Source: Romboutsia sedimentorum (GTDB lineage Bacteria > Bacillota > Clostridia > Peptostreptococcales > Peptostreptococcaceae). Taken from it: a stretch of 62,342 bases of DNA. Positions 18,530 to 27,140 of this stretch are shown here, piece by piece. The notes beneath the pieces are model-generated. The model did no database searches and was not told the origin of the DNA. It saw only the letters and a list, made by a program, of their open reading frames with translations. The DNA is taken from assembly GCF_030131845.1 (NCBI RefSeq), contig NZ_JASKYM010000013.1, positions 1-62,342 of the forward strand, written 5' to 3'. Each line of letters begins with the position of its first letter. The stretch's first letter is position 1. The translations under genes and the position numbers were made by a program.

Positions 18530-19927
18530 GTGAAATTATATAATACATTAACTAGATCAAAAGAAGAATTTGTACCATTAGAAGAAGGAAAGGTAAAAAT
18601 GTATGTGTGTGGTCCTACAGTATATAACTATATTCATATAGGAAATGCAAGACCATTTATAATATTTGATACTTTAAGAAGATATTTAGAGTACAGAGGT
18701 TATGATGTTACATATGTACAAAACTTTACAGATGTTGATGATAAAATAATCAAAAGAGGACACGAAGAGCAAATATCTCCAGAAGATGTTGCAAATAAGT
18801 ATATAGATGAATACTTTGTAGATGCAGATGGACTAGGAATAAAAAGAGCAAATGTTCATCCTAGAGTAACAGATAATATACAACAGATAATAGATTTTGT
18901 TAAGGAATTAGAGAAAAAAGGATATGCATATGAAGTAAATGGAGATGTTTACTTTGATACTAAGAAATTTGAAGGATATGGAAAGCTTTCTAAACAAAAT
19001 CAAGATGACTTAGAAGCTGGTTCAAGAATAGAAGTAAATGATCAAAAAAGACATCCAATGGACTTTGTTCTTTGGAAGTCAAAGAAAGATGGAGAACCAG
19101 GATGGGAAAGTCCTTGGGGAGAAGGTAGACCAGGATGGCATATAGAATGTTCAGTTATGTCTAATAGATACCTAGGTGAAACTATAGATATACATGCTGG
19201 AGGACAAGATTTAGCATTCCCACATCATGAAAATGAAATAGCACAAAGTGAAGCTAGAAGTGGAAAGACATTCTCTAATTATTGGGTTCATAATGGTTAT
19301 ATAAATATAAATAATGAAAAAATGAGTAAATCAAAAGGGAATTTCTTCACAGTAAGAGATATATCTAAAGCATATGACTTAGAGATAGTTAGATTCTTTA
19401 TGTTGTCAGCTCATTATAGAAATCCAGTTAACTTTAGTGATGAAATGCTTGCACAAGCTAAAGCTGGACTTGAAAGATTATACAATGCAAAAGAAAAATT
19501 AGAGTTTACTATAAATAACTTAAAAGAATCTAATATATCTGAAACAGAAAAAAATCTTGAAACTGAATTAAACACTTATAGAGCTAAATTTATAAGTGCT
19601 ATGGAAGATGATTTAAATACAGCAGATGCTGTAAGTGTTATATTCGAATTATCTAAATTTATAAATTCTAATATAGATGAAAATTCTTCTTTAGAATTTG
19701 CTAAAAAATGTTTAGAAGAATTTAATGAATTAACTTCTGTATTAAACATAGTAAATAAGAAAAATGAAGATATAGTAGATGAGGAAATAGAAAACCTTAT
19801 ACAAAAAAGAGTAGATGCTAAGAAGAACAAAGATTTTAAATTAGCAGATAACATAAGAGTAGAATTACTAGACAAAGGCATAATCTTAGAAGATACTAGA
19901 CAAGGAACTAAGTGGAAAAGAGCATAA
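18530..19927 (+). CDS. cysS: Cysteinyl-tRNA synthetase
   Basis: Class I synthetase charging tRNA-Cys. HIGH motif HIGNARPF and KMSKS motif KMSKSKGNFF are intact; zinc ligands lie in CGPTVYNY, HIECSVMS and HHENEIAQSE. GTG at 18530 (MKLYNTLTRSKEEF) is chosen because GAGGTGA stands 5 bases upstream; the in-frame GTG at 18521 and ATG at 18524 lie within that site. This gives 465 residues, normal. Followed at once by mrnC. Confidence 0.97.
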   Translation: MKLYNTLTRSKEEFVPLEEGKVKMYVCGPTVYNYIHIGNARPFIIFDTLRRYLEYRGYDVTYVQNFTDVDDKIIKRGHEEQISPEDVANKYIDEYFVDADGLGIKRANVHPRVTDNIQQIIDFVKELEKKGYAYEVNGDVYFDTKKFEGYGKLSKQNQDDLEAGSRIEVNDQKRHPMDFVLWKSKKDGEPGWESPWGEGRPGWHIECSVMSNRYLGETIDIHAGGQDLAFPHHENEIAQSEARSGKTFSNYWVHNGYININNEKMSKSKGNFFTVRDISKAYDLEIVRFFMLSAHYRNPVNFSDEMLAQAKAGLERLYNAKEKLEFTINNLKESNISETEKNLETELNTYRAKFISAMEDDLNTADAVSVIFELSKFINSNIDENSSLEFAKKCLEEFNELTSVLNIVNKKNEDIVDEEIENLIQKRVDAKKNKDFKLADNIRVELLDKGIILEDTRQGTKWKRA

Positions 19928-19929
19928 TT

Positions 19930-20325
19930 ATGAATAAAATAGAATTGATTACTATGTCTCCATTAGTGTTAGCTTATATAGGAGACACTGTATATGAAAC
20001 ACAAATAAGAGAATACTTAATAACAAAAAATATAAATAAAAAAGTTAATGATCTTCATAAGTCAGCAGTTAAATATGTTAAGGCAAAAGCTCAAGCAAGT
20101 ATAATGCATGAAATAGAAGAACAATTAACAGAAGAAGAACTTAGAATTTACAAAAGGGGAAGAAATCAAAAATCACATACTTCTCCTAAAAATGCAGATA
20201 TGATAGATTACAAACAAGCAACTGGATTTGAAGCATTAGTTGGATACTTGCATTTAGGAAATGAACATGAAAGACTACAGTATATAATTACTGAAGGTAT
20301 AAAAATAATAGAAAAAAACATGTAA
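19930..20325 (+). CDS. mrnC: Mini-ribonuclease III
   Basis: Trims 23S rRNA precursor ends; an RNase III catalytic domain without the dsRNA-binding domain. Residues ALVLAYIGDTVYE-like (PLVLAYIGDTVYE near 10-22) carry the catalytic Asp, and a second acidic site occurs near the end (GFEALVGYLHLG). From ATG 19930 the product is 131 residues. An upstream in-frame GTG at 19912 would overlap cysS; ATG two bases after the cysS stop is preferred, although the SD is weak. Probably co-translated with cysS. Confidence 0.94.
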   Translation: MNKIELITMSPLVLAYIGDTVYETQIREYLITKNINKKVNDLHKSAVKYVKAKAQASIMHEIEEQLTEEELRIYKRGRNQKSHTSPKNADMIDYKQATGFEALVGYLHLGNEHERLQYIITEGIKIIEKNM

Positions 20326-20326
20326 T

Positions 20327-20361
20327 AAAAAAGTATTGCTTATGATAAGCAATACTTTTTT
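20327..20361 (+). terminator. Intrinsic terminator after mrnC
   Basis: AAAAAAGTATTGCTTA and TAAGCAATACTTTTTT form a perfect 16-bp stem with a 3-base loop. Symmetrical, so it may act on both strands. Confidence 0.95.
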
Positions 20362-20424
20362 ATAGCATTAAAATTAATATATTTTTATTGAAATAAGTTA
20401 CACCTAAATTTAAAAATAGTGTTA

Positions 20425-20465
20425 TTATAAATTATATTATAAGTGATGTATAATATAATTTATAA
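20425..20465. repeat. Perfect 17-bp inverted repeat upstream of thyX
   Basis: TTATAAATTATATTATA and its exact complement TATAATATAATTTATAA are separated by AGTGATG. It ends about 10 bases before the thyX ribosome site and contains a TATAAT that may be the -10. It could be an operator or a 5' mRNA hairpin. Confidence 0.75.
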
Positions 20466-20491
20466 ATTATGAAGAGAGAGAGGATTAGAGA

Positions 20492-21250
20492 ATGAAAGTA
20501 AAATTATTATCTCATACACCGGAGCCAGAAAAAGTTATATCTATGGCTGCTAAATTGTGTTACTCAAGTGTTGGAGTTGAAGAAATAGAAGAAAATTTGA
20601 CAGAAGAAAGTGTTAACAAATTCTTAAATATGTTAATAAACATAGGTCATGAATCTCCTTTAGAGCATGTTTCATTTACATTTGCCGTAGAAGGGATATC
20701 TAGAGCTTGTTCACATCAAATAGTTAGACACAGAATAGCTAGTTACTCTCAACAAAGTCAAAGATACGTAAAGTTAAATCAATTTGAATACATAATTCCT
20801 CAGGAAATAAATGAAATAAAAGAAGCTAGAGAACTATTTATAGATTCAATGAAGAAAGATCAAGAAGTATATGACAAGTTAGTAGATATATTATTTGAAA
20901 AACATTATAATAATTTAATAGAAAATGGAAAAAATGAAAAAGAAGCTAAAAGAGATGCTGAAAAAAAGGCAATAGAAGATGCTAGATATGTATTCCCAAA
21001 TGCTTGTGAAACTAAAATGGTATTTACTATGAATACAAGAAGTTTATATAACTTCCTAGATCATAGATGTTGTGAAAGAGCACAATGGGAAATAAGAGAG
21101 TTAGCAACAGAGATGTTAAAAGAGTTAAAAAAAGCAGCTCCAATATTATTTAAAAATAGTGGACCTAACTGTGTAAAAGGATCTTGTCCTGAAGGAAATA
21201 TGACATGCGGCAAGATGCCTAGCATAAGAGAAAAATTTAAGAATTTGTAG
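20492..21250 (+). CDS. thyX: Flavin-dependent thymidylate synthase
   Basis: Makes dTMP from dUMP with methylene-tetrahydrofolate, NADPH and FAD. The ThyX signature [14 protein letters not shown] (RHRx7S pattern, around 78-91) is present, with [12 protein letters not shown] for nucleotide binding. 252 residues, within the usual range. SD AGAGAGAGG before ATG. It is closely followed by rlmB (12 bases), suggesting one transcript thyX-rlmB-yacP. Confidence 0.97.
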   Translation: MKVKLLSHTPEPEKVISMAAKLCYSSVGVEEIEENLTEESVNKFLNMLINIGHESPLEHVSFTFAVEGISRACSHQIVRHRIASYSQQSQRYVKLNQFEYIIPQEINEIKEARELFIDSMKKDQEVYDKLVDILFEKHYNNLIENGKNEKEAKRDAEKKAIEDARYVFPNACETKMVFTMNTRSLYNFLDHRCCERAQWEIRELATEMLKELKKAAPILFKNSGPNCVKGSCPEGNMTCGKMPSIREKFKNL

Positions 21251-21262
21251 GCGGTGGAAGAA

Positions 21263-21997
21263 TTGGCAATAATAGAAGGAAGAAATCCAGTAATAGAAGC
21301 AATAAAAAATGACAGAGAAATAGATAAGATAATGGTAGCAAATTCTGCTAAAGAAGGTTCTATCAAGAAAATAATAGGTATGGCTAAAGAAAAAAATATA
21401 ATAATACAATATGTTGATAGAAATAAATTAGATGAAATAAGTACTAGCCACTCACATCAAGGAGTTATGGCACAAGTAAGTGAACATAAATATCATGAAT
21501 TAGATGATTTAATAGCAAGTGTTAAAGAAAAAGGGGAAGATCCATTCTTTATAATATTAGATGAAATAACAGACCCTCACAATCTTGGAACAATAATAAG
21601 AACAGCTGATGCAGTAGGTGCTCATGGTGTAATAATACCAAAGAGAAGATCTGTACATATAACTCCAACTGTAGTTAAAGCTTCAGCAGGCGCTATAGAA
21701 TACGTACCGGTTTGTAAGGTTACTAATATAGTAAACACTATAAAAAAATTAAAAGAAGAAGGACTATGGATAGCAGCAGCAGACATGGACGGAGAAGTTT
21801 TCTATAAACAAAACCTTACAGGAGCATTAGGATTAGTTATAGGAAGCGAAGGATTTGGGATATCTAGATTAGTTAAAGAAAATTGTGATTTTACAGTTAA
21901 AATGCCTATGATAGGGAATGTAACATCATTAAATGCATCTGTAGCAGGTGGAATTCTTCTTTATGAGATATTCAAGCAAAGATCAGGTCTAAAGTAA
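21263..21997 (+). CDS. rlmB: 23S rRNA (guanosine-2'-O)-methyltransferase RlmB
   Basis: SpoU (SPOUT) methyltransferase acting on 23S rRNA. N-terminal L30e-like substrate-binding domain (EGRNPVIEAI), then knot motifs DEITDPHNLGTIIRTADA, LVIGSEGFGISR and TSLNASVAGGILLYE. Start uncertain: the frame is open from GTG 21254, but AGGCGGTG (21249-21256) is well spaced for TTG 21263, giving 244 residues beginning MAIIEGRNPV, as in homologs. A 247-residue product from 21254 is the alternative. Confidence 0.95.
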   Translation: MAIIEGRNPVIEAIKNDREIDKIMVANSAKEGSIKKIIGMAKEKNIIIQYVDRNKLDEISTSHSHQGVMAQVSEHKYHELDDLIASVKEKGEDPFFIILDEITDPHNLGTIIRTADAVGAHGVIIPKRRSVHITPTVVKASAGAIEYVPVCKVTNIVNTIKKLKEEGLWIAAADMDGEVFYKQNLTGALGLVIGSEGFGISRLVKENCDFTVKMPMIGNVTSLNASVAGGILLYEIFKQRSGLK

Positions 21998-22001
21998 ATT
22001 A

Positions 22002-22529
22002 ATGAGAAGGAATATAAAAAGTTATCTGATAGTTGATGGCTACAATATTATAAATGCATGGGATGAGTTAAAATATATAGCTAAGACAGATTTAGAAGAT
22101 GCTAGAGAGAAATTGATAGATGTTATTATTGAATATGCTGAATTCACAGGAAGAAAAGCTATAGTGGTTTTTGATGCTTATAATGTTAAGAATAGTAGAG
22201 AAACTGTAGAGAATAGAAAATATATAACTGTAGTTTACACAAGAGAACATCAGACAGCAGATAGTTACATAGAAAAATTTATTACCTCATTATCTAAATA
22301 TGACGATGTGAAAGTTGCCACTAATGATTATGCAGAACAACAAATAATATTAGGAAAAGGTGCAAGTAGAATATCGGCTAGAGAGTTAAAATTAGACTTA
22401 GACCAAGCAAAAAATAGGATGAAGCAAAAAAATAGTAGTGAGACTAAAAAAATTCAGCGAAATTGGTTAGAAGAAAGGTTAGATAAAGAAACATTGTCGA
22501 AACTTGAGAACATTCGTAGAATGCATTGA
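22002..22529 (+). CDS. NYN-domain RNA-binding/nuclease protein, YacP (Rae1) family
   Basis: 175 residues with the PIN-like NYN fold: LIVDGYNIINAW near the start, VVFDAYNV, and ATNDYAEQ carry the conserved acidic residues. B. subtilis Rae1 (YacP) is a ribosome-associated endonuclease, so a similar role is likely by family. Start ATG lies 4 bases after the rlmB stop with a weak SD, implying coupling. The C-terminus is basic and helical. Confidence 0.92.
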   Translation: MRRNIKSYLIVDGYNIINAWDELKYIAKTDLEDAREKLIDVIIEYAEFTGRKAIVVFDAYNVKNSRETVENRKYITVVYTREHQTADSYIEKFITSLSKYDDVKVATNDYAEQQIILGKGASRISARELKLDLDQAKNRMKQKNSSETKKIQRNWLEERLDKETLSKLENIRRMH

Positions 22530-22555
22530 AACTACTACATCCATTGGTTTATAAT
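22526..22555 (+). promoter_or_regulatory. Candidate sigH promoter
   Basis: TTGAAA, 18-base spacer, TATAAT, with the -35 overlapping the yacP stop codon. It would start transcription about 28 bases before the sigH ATG. Confidence 0.55.
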
Positions 22556-22589
22556 ATAGCTATGAAAATGTTTTATGGGGGAGATATAC

Positions 22590-23237
22590 ATGTTGGTAGC
22601 TAATGATAAAGGATATGAGTTAATAGACAATTGTCAGCAAGATGAATACGAGATAGTATTAAAAGCAAGTGATGGGGATAAAATAGCACTAGAATACATT
22701 ATTACAAAATATAAAAACTTCGTAAAAGCTAAAGCGAAGTCATATTTTTTAATAGGTGCAGACAAAGAAGATATAATTCAAGAAGGTATGATAGGACTTT
22801 ATAAAGCGGTTAGAGATTTTGATGGAAGCAAGACTAATTCATTTAAATGTTTTGCTGAGATATGTATAACGAGGCAAATAATAACAGCTATAAAGACGGC
22901 AACAAGACAAAAGCATATACCGCTTAATTCTTATGTGTCTTTAAATAAACCTATATACGATGAAGAATCAGACAGAACACTTTTGGATATAATCGCTACG
23001 AGTATAGTAACTGATCCAGAGGAATTGATAATAAGTAAGGAAGAGTTAAAACGCATTGAATCTAAAATGAATGAATTGTTAAGTGACTTAGAACAAGAGG
23101 TACTAGAGCTGTACTTAAATGGAAAGTCATATCAGTACATAGCGGACAAGCTTGAAAGAGATGTAAAATCAATAGATAATGCTCTTCAGAGAGTTAAGAG
23201 AAAATTAGAAAAACATCTTGAAAACAGAAATGATTAA
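22590..23237 (+). CDS. sigH: RNA polymerase sigma factor SigH
   Basis: Directs transcription of early sporulation genes. Region 2 is DIIQEGMIGLYKAVRDFD with TRQIITAIKTATRQKHIPLN; region 4 is LEQEVLELYLNGKSYQYIADKL then a helix-turn-helix. ATG 22590 is chosen because GGGGGAG stands 6 bases upstream; the in-frame ATG at 22575 lies inside the site. 215 residues. Placement after rlmB-yacP is the standard Firmicutes order. Confidence 0.96.
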   Translation: MLVANDKGYELIDNCQQDEYEIVLKASDGDKIALEYIITKYKNFVKAKAKSYFLIGADKEDIIQEGMIGLYKAVRDFDGSKTNSFKCFAEICITRQIITAIKTATRQKHIPLNSYVSLNKPIYDEESDRTLLDIIATSIVTDPEELIISKEELKRIESKMNELLSDLEQEVLELYLNGKSYQYIADKLERDVKSIDNALQRVKRKLEKHLENRND

Positions 23238-23308
23238 TAGTAAAATACTTACAATAAGCTTATTATAAGCGTATTAATTTATATCATAAAAACAGGAGGT
23301 ATTTCAAA

Positions 23309-24502
23309 ATGGCTAAAGCTAAATTTGAAAGAAATAAACCACACGTTAATATAGGAACTATAGGACACGTTGACCATGGTAAAACTACATTAACTGCTGC
23401 AATAACTAAAACGTTATTCGACAGATATCAATTAGGAGAAGCAGTAGACTTCGCTAATATAGATAAAGCTCCAGAAGAAAGAGAAAGAGGAATCACAATA
23501 TCAACAGCTCACGTTGAGTATGAAACTCCAAACAGACATTACGCTCACGTTGACTGTCCAGGACATGCTGACTACGTTAAGAATATGATAACAGGAGCAG
23601 CTCAAATGGATGGTGCTATATTAGTTTGTTCAGCAACTGATGGACCAATGCCTCAAACAAGAGAGCATATACTATTATCAAGACAAGTTGGGGTACCTTA
23701 CATAGTGGTATTCTTAAACAAATGTGACGTAGTAGATGACGAAGAATTATTAGAGTTAGTTGAAATGGAAGTAAGAGACTTATTAAACGAGTACGAATTC
23801 CCAGGTGATGACACTCCAATAATCCAAGGATCTGCTTTAATGGCATTACAAGATACTTCTTCTACATGGGGAGATAAAATAATAGAATTATTCGAGCAAA
23901 TAGATACTTATATACCAGAGCCAGAAAGAGATGTTGATAAAAACTTCTTAATGCCAGTAGAAGATGTATTCTCTATAACAGGTAGAGGAACAGTTGCTAC
24001 AGGTAGAGTAGAAAGAGGAGTATTAAAGGTTCAAGATGAAGTTGAATTAGTCGGTTTATCTGAAGAGCCAAGAAAAATGGTAGTAACAGGAGTAGAAATG
24101 TTCAGAAAATTATTAGATCAAGCACAAGCTGGAGATAATATAGGAGCATTAATAAGAGGGGTACAAAGAAACGAAATCGAAAGAGGACAAGTATTAGCTA
24201 AGCCAGGAACAGTTAAAGCACATACAAAATTCATGGCAGAAGTATACGTTCTTAAAAAAGAAGAGGGTGGAAGACATACTCCATTCTTCGATGGATACAG
24301 ACCACAGTTCTACTTCAGAACAACAGATGTTACAGGAGCTTGTAAATTACCAGAAGGAATAGAGATGGTAATGCCAGGAGATAACGTAACTATGGCAGTT
24401 GAGTTAATAAACTCAATATGTGTTGAAGAAGGATTAAGATTCGCAATAAGAGAAGGTGGAAGAACAGTAGCATCAGGTGTTGTTGCTTCTATAGTTGAGT
24501 AA
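23309..24502 (+). CDS. tuf: Elongation factor Tu, copy 1
   Basis: GTPase that brings aminoacyl-tRNA to the ribosome. G1 GHVDHGKT (19-26), [12 protein letters not shown] and SAL motifs are intact; 397 residues. Its protein is identical to copy 2 at 39228, and the shared tract runs from the ribosome site into the terminator. A hairpin (ATAAGCTTAT centre, 23244-23277) lies in the short leader after sigH. SD AGGAGG 8 bases before ATG. Confidence 0.99.
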   Translation: MAKAKFERNKPHVNIGTIGHVDHGKTTLTAAITKTLFDRYQLGEAVDFANIDKAPEERERGITISTAHVEYETPNRHYAHVDCPGHADYVKNMITGAAQMDGAILVCSATDGPMPQTREHILLSRQVGVPYIVVFLNKCDVVDDEELLELVEMEVRDLLNEYEFPGDDTPIIQGSALMALQDTSSTWGDKIIELFEQIDTYIPEPERDVDKNFLMPVEDVFSITGRGTVATGRVERGVLKVQDEVELVGLSEEPRKMVVTGVEMFRKLLDQAQAGDNIGALIRGVQRNEIERGQVLAKPGTVKAHTKFMAEVYVLKKEEGGRHTPFFDGYRPQFYFRTTDVTGACKLPEGIEMVMPGDNVTMAVELINSICVEEGLRFAIREGGRTVASGVVASIVE

Positions 24503-24530
24503 TTTCTTATATACGATTAATCAATAGATA

Positions 24531-24559
24531 AAAGAGGGGGATTATACTCCTCTTTTTTT
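24531..24559 (+). terminator. Intrinsic terminator after tuf copy 1
   Basis: AAAGAGG(GGG) pairs with CCTCTTT, loop ATTATACT region, seven T. The 5' arm is identical to that of tuf copy 2, the 3' arm is different. Confidence 0.93.
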
Positions 24560-24580
24560 AACTTGAAAACTACAAAAACA

Positions 24581-24609
24581 TTGACACGACTATTATTTTG
24601 TGATAACTT
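24581..24609 (+). promoter_or_regulatory. Promoter of rpmG-secE-nusG
   Basis: Consensus TTGACA, 17-base spacer, TAACTT, with an extended -10 (TGATAACTT). It lies right after the tuf terminator and serves rpmG-secE-nusG and perhaps rplK-rplA. Confidence 0.8.
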
Positions 24610-24613
24610 ATAC

Positions 24614-24686
24614 AAGGTAATACTCAGGAAGGTAATAGTACCTTAATGATACTAATTGAGGTATTATCTTAATAATATATATTATT
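24614..24686 (+). promoter_or_regulatory. Structured leader RNA ahead of rpmG
   Basis: Nested hairpins: AAGGTAATACT (24614-24624) pairs with GGTATTATCTT (24660-24670), enclosing AAGGTA-ATAG-TACCTT (24629-24644). A 16-base palindrome, AATAATATATATTATT (24671-24686), follows directly. The transcript would begin at about the first base of the outer stem. I know no named leader class that matches it. Confidence 0.6.
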
Positions 24687-24713
24687 GTATTAACAAAGTT
24701 GGAGGTGTAGCAG

Positions 24714-24863
24714 ATGAGAGTTAAAGTAACTTTAGCATGTACAGAATGTAAGCAAAGAAACTACAATACTACTAAGAACAAGAAGAATAACCCAGACAGA
24801 ATAGAATTACAAAAATACTGTAGATTTTGTAAGAAGCATACTGCGCATAAAGAAACAAAATAG
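24714..24863 (+). CDS. rpmG: 50S ribosomal protein L33
   Basis: Large-subunit protein of 49 residues, beginning [12 protein letters not shown]. Cys9, Cys12, Cys36 and Cys39 form a complete zinc site, the zinc-containing (C+) form. SD GGAGGTG 6 bases before ATG. Followed by secE and nusG, the usual order. Confidence 0.97.
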   Translation: MRVKVTLACTECKQRNYNTTKNKKNNPDRIELQKYCRFCKKHTAHKETK

Positions 24864-24887
24864 TTTTTTATAAGGATGTGAGTGTGA

Positions 24888-25109
24888 GTGGCTGCCCAAG
24901 TAAATCAAGGCATAAAAACTAAAAAAAGATTCAGTTTAATTTCATATACAAAAGAGACTAAGCAAGAATTAAAAAGAGTTTCGTGGCCAACAAAACAAGA
25001 ATTACTTAAAAATACAGGGGTGGTTTTAACTGTAGTTATTTCATCTACTATATTAGTGTGGGTTTTAGATAGTGTATTATCTGGTGCACTAGGGCTGATA
25101 CTAAAATAG
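24888..25109 (+). CDS. secE: Preprotein translocase subunit SecE
   Basis: Clamp subunit of the SecYEG channel in the membrane. 73 residues: a basic, helical front with SYTKETKQELKRVSWPTKQELLKNT (the conserved cytosolic helix), then one membrane segment (about 46-70). Start is GTG at 24888 with AAGGA 11 bases upstream; no in-frame ATG exists near. Confidence 0.95.
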   Translation: MAAQVNQGIKTKKRFSLISYTKETKQELKRVSWPTKQELLKNTGVVLTVVISSTILVWVLDSVLSGALGLILK

Positions 25110-25128
25110 ACAAAAAGGAGAAAATAAT

Positions 25129-25671
25129 ATGTCGGAATTACAAGAACCAAGATGGTATGTTGTACATACTTATTCAGGACATGAGAATAAAGTTAAAGCT
25201 ACCATAGAAAAAGCTGTCAAAACAAGAGGTATGGAAGATCACATTACTCAAGTGGTTGTACCAACTGAAGATGTGGTTGAAACTACTAAAACAGGAAAAG
25301 AAAAAACTAGACAACGTAAGGTGTTTCCTGGTTATGTCATAGTTAAAATGGTAATAACTGATGAATCTTGGTATGTCGTAAGAAATACTAAGGGTGTTAC
25401 TGGATTTGTTGGACCTGGGTCTAAGCCAGTAGCGTTAAGTGAAGACGAAGTTATAACTATGGGGATAGAATTAACTGAACCTAAAATAGCGAGTAACAAT
25501 ATCGATCTAGAAATAGGGGATACTGTAGAAGTTGCTAAGGGTCCATTTAGTGGACAAATAGGTACAGTTGAAGAAATCAACCTTGAGACAAAAGAAACAA
25601 AAGTTTGTATAGATGCATTCGGTAAGAAAACTCTATTTGTTGTAGAGTTCGATAGCATACAAAAAATTTAA
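25129..25671 (+). CDS. nusG: Transcription termination/antitermination protein NusG
   Basis: Binds RNA polymerase and modulates pausing and termination. 180 residues: NGN domain (RWYVVHTYSGHENKV, VFPGYVIVKM, VRNTKGVTGFVG) then a KOW domain (GDTVEVAKGPFSGQIGTVEE). SD AAGGAG before ATG. Follows secE by 19 bases. Confidence 0.98.
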   Translation: MSELQEPRWYVVHTYSGHENKVKATIEKAVKTRGMEDHITQVVVPTEDVVETTKTGKEKTRQRKVFPGYVIVKMVITDESWYVVRNTKGVTGFVGPGSKPVALSEDEVITMGIELTEPKIASNNIDLEIGDTVEVAKGPFSGQIGTVEEINLETKETKVCIDAFGKKTLFVVEFDSIQKI

Positions 25672-25712
25672 TTGCTATATTAATTATAGAAACAAAATAA
25701 GGAGGTCCGCAA

Positions 25713-26138
25713 ATGGCTAAAAAAGTTATAGGTCAAATAAAATTACAAATACCTGCAGGGAAAGCTACTCCAGCTCCACCAGTTGGACCAGCATTAGGAC
25801 AACACGGTGTTAACATAATGGGATTCACAAAAGAATTCAATGCTAAGACTGCAGATCAAGCTGGAATGATAATACCAGTTGTTATAACTGTATATCAAGA
25901 CAGATCATTCTCATTCATAACAAAAACTCCACCGGCTGCAGTATTATTAAAGAAAGCTGCTGGTTTAGATTCAGCTTCTGGAGAACCAAACAAGAAGAAG
26001 GTTGCAACTTTATCTTCTGCTAAAATAAGAGAAATCGCTGAATTAAAAATGCCAGACTTAAACGCTGCATCAGTAGAAACTGCTATGAGTATGATATCTG
26101 GTACTGCAAGAAGTATGGGTATCGTTGTAGAAGACTAA
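25713..26138 (+). CDS. rplK: 50S ribosomal protein L11
   Basis: Forms the GTPase-associated centre with 23S rRNA. 141 residues with the signature [20 protein letters not shown] and the C-terminal AGTARSMGI-type end ([14 protein letters not shown]). SD AGGAGG. Follows nusG after 41 bases. Confidence 0.99.
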   Translation: MAKKVIGQIKLQIPAGKATPAPPVGPALGQHGVNIMGFTKEFNAKTADQAGMIIPVVITVYQDRSFSFITKTPPAAVLLKKAAGLDSASGEPNKKKVATLSSAKIREIAELKMPDLNAASVETAMSMISGTARSMGIVVED

Positions 26139-26152
26139 TTAAAATAATTAGA

Positions 26153-26186
26153 CACTTCTTTATAGAAGTGGGAGGTTTAATAAACC
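26153..26186 (+). promoter_or_regulatory. Two adjacent hairpins before rplA, possible L1-binding site
   Basis: CACTTC-TTTATA-GAAGTG followed by GGA and GGTTTA-A-TAAACC. L1 represses its own mRNA in other bacteria by binding a copy of its 23S site near here; GTGGGAGG between the hairpins recalls such sites, but this is inference. Confidence 0.4.
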
Positions 26187-26214
26187 GAATAAAACCACAA
26201 GGAGGACATTTAAA

Positions 26215-26913
26215 ATGGCTAAAGTAGGAAAAAAATACGCTCAAGCGTTAAGTAAAATAGACAGAACTAAGTTATATGATGCTACAGAAGCATTATCATT
26301 AGTTGTAGACGTTGCTACTGCAAAGTTTGATGAAACTGTAGAAGCACACATAAAGTTAGGTGTTGACTCAAGACATGCTGACCAACAAGTAAGAGGTGCG
26401 GTAGTATTACCTCACGGAACTGGTAAAACTAAAAGAGTTTTAGTTTTTGCTAAAGGTGAAAAAGCTAAAGAAGCAGAAGCTGCTGGAGCTGACTTTGTAG
26501 GAGCTGAAGATTTAGTTCAAAAAATACAAGGTGAAAACTGGTTTGAATTTGATGTAATAGTTGCTACTCCAGATATGATGGGTGTAGTAGGTAGATTAGG
26601 TAGAGTATTAGGACCTAAAGGTTTAATGCCAAACCCTAAATCAGGAACTGTTACTTTCGATGTAGCTAAAGCTATAGATGAAATAAAAGCTGGTAAAGTT
26701 GAATACAGATTAGATAAAACTAATATAATTCACGTTACAGTAGGAAAAGTATCTTTCGGTGGAGAAAAATTAACTGAAAACTTTGCTGCATTAATGGACG
26801 CTATAATAAAAGCTAAGCCATCTGCTGCTAAAGGACAATACTTAAAGAGTGTTGCAGTAACATCTACTATGGGACCTGGTGTTAAAATAAACCCAGCTAG
26901 AATAGCAGAATAA
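26215..26913 (+). CDS. rplA: 50S ribosomal protein L1
   Basis: Primary 23S rRNA-binding protein of the L1 stalk. 232 residues with [13 protein letters not shown] and [20 protein letters not shown]. Normal length. SD AAGGAGG. The L10 operon promoter begins 9 bases after its stop. Confidence 0.99.
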   Translation: MAKVGKKYAQALSKIDRTKLYDATEALSLVVDVATAKFDETVEAHIKLGVDSRHADQQVRGAVVLPHGTGKTKRVLVFAKGEKAKEAEAAGADFVGAEDLVQKIQGENWFEFDVIVATPDMMGVVGRLGRVLGPKGLMPNPKSGTVTFDVAKAIDEIKAGKVEYRLDKTNIIHVTVGKVSFGGEKLTENFAALMDAIIKAKPSAAKGQYLKSVAVTSTMGPGVKINPARIAE

Positions 26914-26921
26914 TAAAACTG

Positions 26922-26950
26922 TTGACATAGATAATCATAAATGTTAATAT
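26922..26950 (+). promoter_or_regulatory. Promoter of rplJ-rplL
   Basis: Exact TTGACA, 17-base spacer, TAATAT: near-perfect sigma-A promoter directly upstream of the L10 leader. Confidence 0.88.
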
Positions 26951-26974
26951 AACATTTGTTGATATAAAAAAGAA

Positions 26975-27108
26975 TAGATTTGCCGTAGACAGTAGGTGCT
27001 GTAAAGCTTAAAATTCCTACCGAGGTTTTAGATAAATTGAAATTACTAAAGCTTTTGTTGTCTTATTTTGACTCAGAAGCTTTTTTAAATGAGATTGCGG
27101 CGAATACT
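26975..27108 (+). promoter_or_regulatory. L10 leader RNA
   Basis: Ribosomal protein L10 leader for autoregulation by the L10-L12 complex. GCCGTAGACAGTAGGTG and TTCCTACCGAGG are the conserved core; TTTGCCG at the start and CGGCGAA near the end close the structure. It lies between a strong promoter and rplJ. Confidence 0.88.
27049..27086 (+). terminator. Intrinsic terminator inside the L10 leader
   Basis: AAGCTTTTG pairs with CAGAAGCTT (one wobble), loop of 16 bases, run of six T. Its stem sequence AAGCTT also occurs at 27004-27009, which would allow an alternative fold. It suggests attenuation of rplJ-rplL. Confidence 0.7.
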
Positions 27109-27140
27109 AAACCTATTAGGTGAAGGAGGTGCACAATTAG

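Noticed and set aside
24560-24713. tRNA gene between tuf and rpmG
   Set aside because: Hairpins are present but no T-loop (GTTCRA) or anticodon arm can be placed; no tRNA genes were seen anywhere in the window.
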